Origin: Cyanothece sp. UBA12306
GTDB lineage: Bacteria; Cyanobacteriota; Cyanobacteriia; Cyanobacteriales; Microcystaceae
Assembly: GCA_003448685.1 (NCBI GenBank)
Contig: DLXW01000166.1
Span: forward strand, 5,151 to 11,263
Length of the DNA: 6,113 nt
Direction of reading: 5' to 3'
In this document: one piece after another, positions 1 to 5,347 of the stretch
How the letters are laid out: each line of letters begins with the position of its first letter
How positions within the stretch are numbered: the first letter of the stretch is position 1
Notes under the pieces: model-generated
Seen by the model: the letters and a program-made list of their open reading frames with translations, nothing else
What the model was told of the DNA's origin: nothing
Database searches by the model: none
Translations under genes and position numbers: made by a program

Positions 1-294
1 GGGGTGACAAGCAGGTTAAAGTGAAGACAGGGGTTGGGGGATAGGGTTTAGGGGATCACGGGGTGACAAGGGGGTTAAAGTGTAGATGGGGTGTAGGGTG
101 TAGGGTGTAGGGTGTAGGGAAAATATGATCAGTTCCCAAACTTTGATTGGGGGTTAAATAGCATTAGTTAGAATCTATTAGATGAAAATTGGCATAAAAT
201 CAGCGAGTTGTCTTCTAAATTTCTCCCCACACCCCAACCCCTAATCCCTAAAACCTAACCCCTATCTTAACTTGAGTCTAGTTGTCACCCCGTG
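1..294. repeat. G-rich direct and inverted repeat cluster, noncoding
   Basis: Three related blocks are visible. Block A1 (from base 1, possibly cut by the window edge) and block A2 (from 60) are direct copies about 59 bases apart; both begin GGGGTGACAAG and continue with GGTTAAAGTG. A third block (about 222-294) lies on the opposite strand and ends in TTGTCACCCCGTG (282-294), the exact reverse complement of CACGGGGTGACAA at 57-69. Each block carries degenerate heptamer-like G-runs of the TAGGGTT or TGTAGGG kind. Between A2 and the third block is about 100 bases of AT-rich DNA without a reading frame of note. Such short G-rich tandem repeats are known in cyanobacterial intergenic DNA. No coding capacity or obvious target-site duplication is seen. 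Confidence 0.75.
90..117. repeat. Perfect heptamer tandem repeat, 4 x GGTGTAG
   Basis: Four head-to-tail copies of GGTGTAG, followed by one more GG. It resembles the short tandemly repeated heptamers (STRR class) described in cyanobacterial intergenic regions. The G-runs at 88-91, 96-98, 103-105, 110-112 and 117-119 are each separated by TGTA, which also makes this a G-quadruplex motif. It lies inside the larger repeat cluster. Confidence 0.85.
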
Positions 295-509
295 AGTAGC
301 AATTGGGGGAAATCGAGCGATCGCCAAGTCAGTCGGCTTAAAAAAATTTATACTTTCAGAAAAATCGAAAACCAACAGCATACAGGTTCTGATGTCAAGT
401 TAGGTGACTGCAAGTTTTACAAAATTTTAATAATAGATTGTAAATATTTCTGCTAGATTACCACTATTGTCCATAAAAATAAAATACATAGGAAGAAAAT
501 GAGGTAAAA
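295..509 (+). promoter_or_regulatory. aqpZ upstream region with a weak extended -10 candidate
   Basis: This AT-rich stretch between the repeat cluster and aqpZ holds no reading frame worth calling. TGCTAGATT at 451-459 could be an extended -10 element (TGn plus TAGATT), which would start transcription about 40 bases before the aqpZ start. No good -35 is seen at the right distance. GAGG at 501-504 is the aqpZ ribosome site. The assignment is tentative. Confidence 0.3.
317..324. other. HIP1 octamer GCGATCGC
   Basis: A perfect GCGATCGC palindrome, the highly iterated palindrome over-represented in many cyanobacterial genomes. It supports the taxonomic call. Its function is unknown. Confidence 0.8.
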
Positions 510-1262
510 ATGAAAAAATATATTGCCGAATTTTTTGGAACTTTCTGGTTAGTGTTAGGCGGTTGTGGTAGTGCTGTACTAGCTGCTAACTTTGGAGGAG
601 AAGGAAATCCTTTGGGATTAGGATTTTTAGGAGTTTCTTTTGCCTTTGGATTGACAGTTCTTACCATGGCTTATGCCGTGGGACATATTTCGGGTGGTCA
701 TTTTAATCCTGCTGTTTCCTTTGGTTTATTTGCAGGAAAACGCTTTAGTGGTTCTGATTTATTACCCTATATTGGGGCGCAAGTTTTAGGAGCGATCCTT
801 GCTGGAGGGGTACTATTTATTATTGCTAGTGGCAATGGTTCCCTAGATTTAAGCGGCGCTAACCCTTTAGCTACTAACGGATATGGAGATTACTCCCCAG
901 GAGGTTACGGTCTATTATCTGCCCTAATTACCGAAATCGTCATGACGTTTATGTTTTTGATGATTATTATGGGAGCAACCGATCGCCTAGCCCCTGGAGG
1001 ATTTGGTCCAATTGCCATTGGATTGGGATTAACCTTAATTCATTTGATCAGTATCCCTGTTACCAATACCTCCGTTAATCCTGCCAGAAGTACCGGAGTT
1101 GCTTTATTTTGCGGTAATGGAGAAATTATTGCTCAATTATGGTTATTTTGGTTAGCTCCCATAATAGGTGCAGTCATAGCAGGATGGTTTTATGCTACTT
1201 TCCTAGAAACCGCAGTGGAAACTAGACCGTTGGAACCCATAGAACCAGCTTTAAAAAAATAA
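510..1262 (+). CDS. aqpZ: Aquaporin Z, water channel
   Basis: A six-helix inner-membrane channel of the MIP family that passes water down osmotic gradients. Both half-helix signatures are present: NPA at residues 66-68 (in SGGHFNPAV) and NPA at 190-192 followed by Arg193 (in TSVNPARS). By alignment with remembered E. coli AqpZ, the selectivity filter is Phe46, His178, Thr187 and Arg193. This is the water-selective set rather than the glycerol-facilitator set. The N-terminal stretch [19 protein letters not shown] is nearly identical to AqpZ. At 250 residues it is slightly longer than the E. coli protein, owing to a longer first loop (about residues 28-38) and a charged, proline-containing C-terminal tail. 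The start is fixed by GAGG five bases upstream. It stands alone, converging on the ATPase gene. In cyanobacteria AqpZ is tied to osmotic volume responses; that role is inferred here from the family. Confidence 0.96.
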   Translation: MKKYIAEFFGTFWLVLGGCGSAVLAANFGGEGNPLGLGFLGVSFAFGLTVLTMAYAVGHISGGHFNPAVSFGLFAGKRFSGSDLLPYIGAQVLGAILAGGVLFIIASGNGSLDLSGANPLATNGYGDYSPGGYGLLSALITEIVMTFMFLMIIMGATDRLAPGGFGPIAIGLGLTLIHLISIPVTNTSVNPARSTGVALFCGNGEIIAQLWLFWLAPIIGAVIAGWFYATFLETAVETRPLEPIEPALKK

Positions 1263-1311
1263 AGCATTTCATATATTATTCCGAAGTTAAATATTTATTA
1301 ATATCAAATCT

Positions 1312-1353
1312 GGTTCCCATAACTCTCTTAGTACAACTCTTGGGAACCTTTTT
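1312..1353 (+). terminator. Rho-independent-type terminator after aqpZ
   Basis: A perfect 8-bp stem, GGTTCCCA (1312-1319) with TGGGAACC (1341-1348), is followed at once by TTTTT (1349-1353). The loop is long (21 bases), which weakens the call. It lies 50 bases after the aqpZ stop and just before the end of the convergent ATPase gene. In the reverse direction it has no clear T-tract, so it probably serves aqpZ mainly. Confidence 0.7.
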
Positions 1354-1379
1354 AATTGATCAGTTAAGGATAAATATTC

Positions 1380-2732
1380 TTACAAGTTATCTAGAAAATA
1401 ACGGTGATATAACTCACAACTAGATTGAGCTTCGTCTCCTACTAAATTGACTAATCCCATGCTCTCCAATTTATAAGCTAATGAGGGTTCTAACTGTACT
1501 CCTGTATCACTTTTAACAACTTCTTTCATAGCTTCAGTTAATTCAGGAGAAGACTGTAAATTATTCCAGTGACGGCGTAAGTGTGCAGCATAAATGCCTC
1601 CTTGGGTAGAAGCTTCTTCTAATAATTTATCTTGAGGAATATCTCTGTCTACAAGAGCATCAAATGCTAAGCAAATTAAATAGGGATGTCCTCTTACTAT
1701 CTTCCTTAAATTCTCGGCAAATTGCTGTTTTTCTTGATCTTTTGACCAATCAAATTGATAATATTTAGCCAGGGTTAAAACTTGTTCTAAATTAAACCCA
1801 GGTAGTTTAACTTGTCGTCCCACATTAAAGGGAGATTGATTAGCATCAAGTTTGATATAAACTTCCGTAGAATTAGCAATTACTAGGCGAAGATTTTGCC
1901 AAATTTCTAAATTATTAGCTTCCTCGTGCCAATAGCGAAGCATGGGTAAAAAGTCCTTAGCAATATCAACATATTCAAAAAGGCGATCAACATTATCTAA
2001 TCCCAAAACTAAGGGGCGATCAATTTGTTCTAATAAATAACTTTGAAAGTAAGTTTTACAACTTACTAAACTACCAAATAATTCCTCATCCCAATAATCA
2101 TCTAGTTGGGGTTTCAAACCTAATTCCCGACTAATATTGGCACAAAACCAACGCAAAAATTTATCTAAAGTAGTAAACATTGCTCCTTCTGCTGCTCGAA
2201 GGTTTAGGTAAACTTTGCGACAGTTAGATGTTTCAGCATAATCTAAAATAACCTTCAAAAGAGAAGTTTTACCCATTTTTTCGGGAGCTTTAATCCTAAT
2301 TAATGCACCAGGTTTGAGGATTTCCTGACAACAATCAATTTCAATGGGAGGACGTTGAACATACAGGGGAGGATTTGCTGGTGCTGGTGGTGGTGGTGGT
2401 GGATCATCATCATCTGAGGCTTGTTTCCATTCAGGATATTTGATATCCTTAAGCCATTCGCGCAGGATTTGGAACTTCCCAGGGCCTTTACTGCTAGGAT
2501 CTAATTCAGGACAACCATTGGGTTTATCATTAGAGAAAGAGCTATACAGTTCAGTCATTTGTTTTTTGTAGGTTTCATGACTGGCTGCTTCTGCGAGTTC
2601 CCAAACTTCTGTATCCGGTTTACGCCAATTTTCATAAGCAAACCGTACTAAAAAAATTTCTCTGAGTCTACCTCTTAGATTTTGATCGATAGCTACTTCC
2701 TTCAGGAATTGATCCCAGTCTTTTGGTTTCAT
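1380..2732 (-). CDS. AAA_35-type P-loop ATPase with N-terminal helical domain
   Basis: A soluble 450-residue protein of unknown role. Residues about 1-105 form a charged, mostly helical N-terminal domain that I do not recognise. It is joined by an acidic/proline linker (four Asp then six Pro, 107-116) to an AAA-like domain of the cyanobacterial AAA_35 kind (about 120-390). The P-loop is APEKMGKTS (149-157), with Ala where the classical motif starts with Gly. Walker B is LVLGLDNVD (241-249), with Asn247 after Asp246 where Glu is usual. Family landmarks follow: LRYWHEE (265-271), NSTEVYI (287-293), QSPFNVG (299-305) and GHPYL (348-352). A winged-helix-like tail ends in ELYHRYF. Relatives are often multidomain signalling or conflict-type NTPases, but no effector domain is visible here. 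The ATG has no clear Shine-Dalgarno sequence. The gene diverges from the microprotein gene and appears to be a single-gene unit. Confidence 0.85.
   Translation of the reverse strand: MKPKDWDQFLKEVAIDQNLRGRLREIFLVRFAYENWRKPDTEVWELAEAASHETYKKQMTELYSSFSNDKPNGCPELDPSSKGPGKFQILREWLKDIKYPEWKQASDDDDPPPPPPAPANPPLYVQRPPIEIDCCQEILKPGALIRIKAPEKMGKTSLLKVILDYAETSNCRKVYLNLRAAEGAMFTTLDKFLRWFCANISRELGLKPQLDDYWDEELFGSLVSCKTYFQSYLLEQIDRPLVLGLDNVDRLFEYVDIAKDFLPMLRYWHEEANNLEIWQNLRLVIANSTEVYIKLDANQSPFNVGRQVKLPGFNLEQVLTLAKYYQFDWSKDQEKQQFAENLRKIVRGHPYLICLAFDALVDRDIPQDKLLEEASTQGGIYAAHLRRHWNNLQSSPELTEAMKEVVKSDTGVQLEPSLAYKLESMGLVNLVGDEAQSSCELYHRYFLDNL
2386..2414. repeat. In-frame GGT and ATC trinucleotide repeats
   Basis: Five GGT units (2386-2400) abut four ATC units (2403-2414). 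On the coding (minus) strand they encode the Asp4-Pro6 linker of the ATPase. Slippage here would change linker length without breaking the frame. Confidence 0.75.
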
Positions 2733-2893
2733 TGCATTCAGATAAATCAGATTAGGATTCTAACACGGATATCTTAGCTGCGACAGTCTCAGAGACCCTG
2801 TTATCTTTATAGTTCTATGTTAATTCTACTATTTTCTACTTACTTCCATTTTGTTCATCCTTAATCTACCAAATAATTAGGGGAATCATGGGA

Positions 2894-2922
2894 CTGACAT
2901 CCCCAATAATAAGTTATATCTT
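2894..2922 (+). promoter_or_regulatory. Candidate sigma70-type promoter of the microprotein gene
   Basis: CTGACA (2894-2899, 5 of 6 to the -35 consensus) and TATCTT (2917-2922, 4 of 6 to the -10 consensus) are separated by exactly 17 bases. Transcription would start near 2929, about 62 bases before the ATG. This was read by eye; no start site has been measured. Confidence 0.4.
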
Positions 2923-2928
2923 AAATAT

Positions 2929-2944
2929 GGAGGGTTAAACCTCC
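2929..2944 (+). promoter_or_regulatory. Hairpin in the leader of the microprotein mRNA
   Basis: GGAGG (2929-2933) can pair with CCTCC (2940-2944) around a six-base loop. If the promoter candidate just upstream is right, this hairpin sits at the very 5' end of the transcript, where such stems can protect mRNA from decay. It does not cover the ribosome site at 2974-2980, so it is not an obvious translation switch. Confidence 0.4.
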
Positions 2945-2990
2945 TCAACGATTAATGATCTTGGTGTGAGTCAAAAGGAGATAAACAACT

Positions 2991-3146
2991 ATGAAACCCA
3001 TCAAACTTAAATTAGCGTTAGGAACTACGATCGCCCTCCTGATCATGTTCGGTGTAGAAACTATCGCCATTGCTTCCCCTGAAATTATGCCTAGTACAGT
3101 GATTACTAACAATGATTGCGGGGGAGATCCCGATGATAAATGCTAA
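2991..3146 (+). CDS. Small secreted peptide precursor, 51 residues, unknown function
   Basis: A short gene with good signals: AAAGGAG (2974-2980) ends ten bases before the ATG, and a strong terminator follows the stop. The protein starts with a basic n-region (MKPIKLK), then a hydrophobic core (about residues 8-22) and a signal-peptidase-like site, AIA before Ser29. This predicts export to the periplasm, thylakoid lumen or outside. The mature part would be only about 23 residues: a proline/threonine spacer, then an acidic tail, DCGGDPDDKC, with two cysteines (Cys43 and Cys51) that could form one disulfide loop. There is no lipobox. I do not recognise a family. A single-pass membrane peptide is the alternative reading. 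The leader, ribosome site and terminator together argue that this is a real gene rather than a chance frame. Nothing in the sequence assigns a role. Confidence 0.75.
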   Translation: MKPIKLKLALGTTIALLIMFGVETIAIASPEIMPSTVITNNDCGGDPDDKC

Positions 3147-3191
3147 GTTAATTAGCCAATAATACAGTTTCTACTCAGTATCGAAAAACTA

Positions 3192-3217
3192 AAAAGCTAG
3201 GGCAATTCCTGGCTTTT
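3192..3217. terminator. Bidirectional terminator between convergent genes
   Basis: AAAAGCTAGG (3192-3201) pairs with CCTGGCTTTT (3208-3217) as a 10-bp stem with one G-U pair and a six-base loop. On the plus strand it ends in TTTTCCTTT and would stop the microprotein transcript, 46 bases after its stop codon. On the minus strand it is followed by a T-rich run (TTTTTAGTTTTT) and would stop the 3274-3714 gene coming the other way. Confidence 0.75.
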
Positions 3218-3273
3218 CCTTTAGTGTATTATAAATAATTAAGCCAGTATTAAAATTGCCATCGAAATTAAAG

Positions 3274-3714
3274 CTAAGAAGGAAGAATAGTTCCATTTTG
3301 ATTGAATAACTCAAATACTTGGCGGCAAAAACATTTAAGTCTTTCCCCCACATCGGCCGCAGGTTGATAATTCCCCTCTAATTGCCAATCATCCACTGTT
3401 GACAACCGCCATGCTTGTCCTTGATGGTTAAAAGCAGCCGTATCTACTCCGATTAACCGTTCAGAGTCATCTACTGGATCTTGATGGAAGCGAATTTGTA
3501 CCAACATACTGCGACTTTGAAAGCGAGGACTCCATCCAGGCAAATGAAACCCGATATCAATAGAGTGGGGATCGACTAATTCAAGGGTATCAGGATCATT
3601 AGACCAAGGTCTGAGATCAGCCCTAGCATCAGGAAATTGCGACTTAAATAAATGGACAATAGACGCAATTTTAGTAGCGACTTCCAATCCTCGTGCTTTT
3701 TCCGATGCGTTCAT
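3274..3714 (-). CDS. Conserved-looking hypothetical protein, about 146 residues
   Basis: A soluble protein without signal peptide or membrane segment; I do not recognise its family. It begins with a helix (SEKARGLEVATKIASIVHLF). A beta-rich middle follows, with the stretches DPHSIDIGFHLPGWSPR, SMLVQIRFHQD and GQAWRLSTVDDWQ. It ends in a helix with two close cysteines (LKCFCRQVFELF). The aromatic, glycine and proline-rich centre looks like a conserved small cyanobacterial protein, but that is an impression. Start choice: the longest frame opens with GTG at 3720 (adding two residues). The ATG at 3714 has GGAG (3722-3725) seven bases upstream, so I prefer it. The GTG could use a second GGAG at 3727-3730. 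It is divergent from the hydrolase-fold gene and shares a terminator with the microprotein gene. Confidence 0.8.
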   Translation of the reverse strand: MNASEKARGLEVATKIASIVHLFKSQFPDARADLRPWSNDPDTLELVDPHSIDIGFHLPGWSPRFQSRSMLVQIRFHQDPVDDSERLIGVDTAAFNHQGQAWRLSTVDDWQLEGNYQPAADVGERLKCFCRQVFELFNQNGTILPS

Positions 3715-3721
3715 AATCACT

Positions 3722-3730
3722 CTCCACTCC
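3722..3730 (-). promoter_or_regulatory. Two overlapping ribosome sites deciding GTG or ATG start
   Basis: On the minus strand the sequence reads GGAGTGGAG. The proximal GGAG lies seven bases before the ATG (3714) and the distal one six bases before the in-frame GTG (3720). Both starts are therefore possible; ATG is favoured by codon preference. Confidence 0.5.
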
Positions 3731-3804
3731 GTGAATTAACAGGTCTTACAGGGTAAATTTAACGAATTTGCTTTATTCTATGCCAGAATTCTAATAAGTT
3801 TTAC

Positions 3805-3810
3805 TATAAA
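3805..3810 (+). promoter_or_regulatory. Candidate -10 element of the hydrolase-psbQ unit
   Basis: TATAAA (5 of 6 to the consensus) lies 24 bases before the ATG at 3835. No convincing -35 is found at the right spacing. If used, the leader would be under 20 bases and would lack a Shine-Dalgarno sequence, as the bases before this ATG are AAAATTAAAAATTC. Confidence 0.3.
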
Positions 3811-3834
3811 TAGCGATAACAAAATTAAAAATTC

Positions 3835-4686
3835 ATGACAGAACATTCCCTAACTGTTGGTTCTCTCGAGTGGTTTTATCGGGAAGTCTCCCCCAAAAAT
3901 ACAACGGATAAATCCCCTGTAATTTTACTTCATGGGTTACCTGCCCATAGTTATACTTGGCGGAAAATTATGCCAATTTTGTCGGAAAAAGGTTTTCGAG
4001 CGATCGCTCCTGACTGGATCGGAGCCGGAAAATCAGCCAAACCTGACAAACGGGAGTTTGCTTATACGCCCCAAGCTTACCTAGAAGCTTTAAAATCTTT
4101 GATTGAAGCTTTAGAAATCGAGAAATTCTCCTTAGTGGTGCAAGGTTTCCTCGCTTCTGTAGGTATACAATATGCTTTAACTTATCGTGAGCAAATAGAT
4201 CGTCTGATTATCCTTAATACTCCCCTCTCTCCCGATGTCAAACTACCTTGGTTGATGCAACAGTGGGCTATACCGTTTATGGGAGACATGATCACCCAAG
4301 ATCCCCTTTTAGTCGATCGTACCCTAGAAAAAGGTAGCGGGTTTGTTATTTCTGACGAAGATTTAGCCGTATATCGTCAGCCCTTCCTAAAAAGTTCTTC
4401 GGTGGGAAGGTCTTTGCTAACTACCACCAAAAAACTGCAATTAACCGAGTCTCTGACTGCCATTCAGCAAGGGTTTACCACTTGGGAACATACCACCTTA
4501 ATTGTTTGGGGAATGTCTGATCCTTGGCTCTCTTCGGAGCCTGCCGAAAAGCTGGCCGCTAATCATGGTAACGTGGAATTGATCAAACTCGATGAAGCTA
4601 AACATTATCCCCAAGAACATTGGGTGCAAGAAGTTAGTGAAGCAATTGTAAACTTTTTGCGCCGTCAGGCTTCATCAAGGGTCTGA
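3835..4686 (+). CDS. Alpha/beta-hydrolase-fold protein lacking the nucleophile
   Basis: The fold is clear: strand and oxyanion loop VILLHGLPAHSYTW (29-42), PDWIGAGKSAKP (59-70), a cap region (about 135-215), the acid loop IVWGMSDPW (223-231, Asp229) and the histidine loop DEAKHYPQEHW (253-263, His257). The nucleophile elbow, normally G-x-S/D-x-G, reads VVQGFLAS (101-108), so Phe105 sits where Ser, Asp or Cys should be and both glycines are changed. Acid and base are kept but the nucleophile is absent, which argues against ordinary esterase, epoxide hydrolase or haloalkane dehalogenase chemistry. A binding or pseudo-enzyme role, or cofactor-free chemistry, is possible. There is no signal peptide, so it is probably cytosolic. 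At 283 residues it is full-length and shows no decay. It ends just before psbQ and is probably co-transcribed with it. From memory, similar VQGF-type proteins exist in other cyanobacteria and plants; this is unverified. Confidence 0.85.
   Translation: MTEHSLTVGSLEWFYREVSPKNTTDKSPVILLHGLPAHSYTWRKIMPILSEKGFRAIAPDWIGAGKSAKPDKREFAYTPQAYLEALKSLIEALEIEKFSLVVQGFLASVGIQYALTYREQIDRLIILNTPLSPDVKLPWLMQQWAIPFMGDMITQDPLLVDRTLEKGSGFVISDEDLAVYRQPFLKSSSVGRSLLTTTKKLQLTESLTAIQQGFTTWEHTTLIVWGMSDPWLSSEPAEKLAANHGNVELIKLDEAKHYPQEHWVQEVSEAIVNFLRRQASSRV
4000..4007. other. HIP1 octamer GCGATCGC
   Basis: A second perfect HIP1 palindrome, inside the hydrolase-fold gene, where it encodes part of RAIAP. Confidence 0.8.
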
Positions 4687-4735
4687 TTTGAGAAAATCAA
4701 TGATGAGTTTAGTAGTTAATCGTAACCATAGCCTT

Positions 4736-5182
4736 ATGTCACGTCTTCGTCCAATTTTATCGCTCATTTTGGTATTCGTCGCTATCTTCGTGGTTAGTTG
4801 CGGTAGTCCAAAAGCATCTGTCCCCACCACCTATTCCCCTGAAAAAATCGAACAACTACAAGTTTTAGTTGAACCGATTACTGAAGCAAGGGAAAAAATG
4901 TCAGTGTTACAAGAGTTAATCGCTGACCAAAATTGGATAGATATTCAAACCTATATTCATGGACCTTTAGGAGGACTTCGCCAACAGATGCGTAATCTCT
5001 CGACGTCCCTCTTACCAAAGGATCAAAAAGCTGCGGCCGATCTGGGTAAAGAGTTATTTAATCGTTTTGAACGTCTTGATGCAGCGGCGAAAGAACGTAG
5101 TATATCTGCGGCCCAATCCCAATATCGTCAAGCGGTTCAGGACTTTGATGCTTACTTAGATCTAATTCCTCAAGCTAGTTAA
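4736..5182 (+). CDS. psbQ: Photosystem II lipoprotein PsbQ (CyanoQ)
   Basis: CyanoQ is a lumenal lipoprotein that binds photosystem II and helps stabilise the oxygen-evolving side together with PsbO and PsbV. From the ATG at 4736 the product has 148 residues, close to remembered Synechocystis Sll1638 (about 149), whose start MSRLR it matches. It has a basic n-region, a hydrophobic core, and the lipobox VVSC with Cys22 as the predicted lipidated residue. The mature part is helical, as expected for the four-helix bundle. Landmarks are TTYSPEKIEQLQ, TYIHGPLG (about 72-79), SLLPKDQ (about 91-97), ERLDAAAK and a final FDAYLDLIPQAS. Earlier in-frame starts exist: TTG at 4688 with AAGGG six bases upstream, and ATG at 4700 and 4703. 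They would add 11 to 16 residues before the signal peptide. None of the starts has a decisive ribosome site. It follows the hydrolase-fold gene in a probable operon. Confidence 0.93.
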   Translation: MSRLRPILSLILVFVAIFVVSCGSPKASVPTTYSPEKIEQLQVLVEPITEAREKMSVLQELIADQNWIDIQTYIHGPLGGLRQQMRNLSTSLLPKDQKAAADLGKELFNRFERLDAAAKERSISAAQSQYRQAVQDFDAYLDLIPQAS

Positions 5183-5199
5183 TTGAGTAATTCAATTGG

Positions 5200-5240
5200 C
5201 AATCCCCTGTTAAGCTAATGCTATTACGGGGGATTGTTAT
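5200..5240 (+). terminator. Terminator hairpin after psbQ
   Basis: CAATCCCCTGT (5200-5210) pairs with ACGGGGGATTG (5226-5236) as an 11-bp stem with one T-G pair. It is followed by TTATAT, a weak T-tract. It lies 18 bases after the psbQ stop and would end the hydrolase-psbQ transcript before the convergent GerMN gene. Confidence 0.65.
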
Positions 5241-5347
5241 ATGAAATACCATACGTTTATTAAAATATCCCGCTAATACCCTAGTCAAATGGATTTATTT
5301 CTCTCGTTTCCTGTTTAAAAACAGAAGTTTTAACATCGGATATTGTG

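Noticed and set aside
90..117. Heptamer tandem array considered as a CRISPR-like repeat
   Set aside because: The units are seven bases with no spacers, and no cas gene is in view.
57..294. Inverted-repeat-bounded segment considered as a definite transposable element
   Set aside because: There is no transposase, no visible target duplication and only a 13-base exact inverted pair. It is kept as a repeat with the element idea as a question.
464..667. A 67-codon minus-strand frame overlapping the start of aqpZ
   Set aside because: It lies antisense to a certain gene, has a low-complexity Pro/Asn/Lys composition and matches no family. It is a shadow of aqpZ.
1380..2732. Calling the AAA_35 ATPase an anti-phage or conflict-system gene
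   Set aside because: Related NTPases occur in such systems, but there is no effector domain, protease, nuclease or partner gene in this window.
2786..2796. Palindrome GTCTC-A-GAGAC upstream of the ATPase gene as an operator
   Set aside because: Five-bp arms are expected by chance in a region of this size, and no regulator gene is adjacent. It could be an operator but is not supported.
3835..4686. Calling the hydrolase-fold gene a haloalkane dehalogenase or epoxide hydrolase
   Set aside because: Overall similarity suggests these names, but the nucleophile position is Phe105, so the enzymatic name is not justified.
5311..5324. CTGTTTAAAAACAG hairpin as a terminator of the GerMN gene
   Set aside because: The two-base loop is too tight, the stem is AT-rich, and no T-tract follows on the minus strand.
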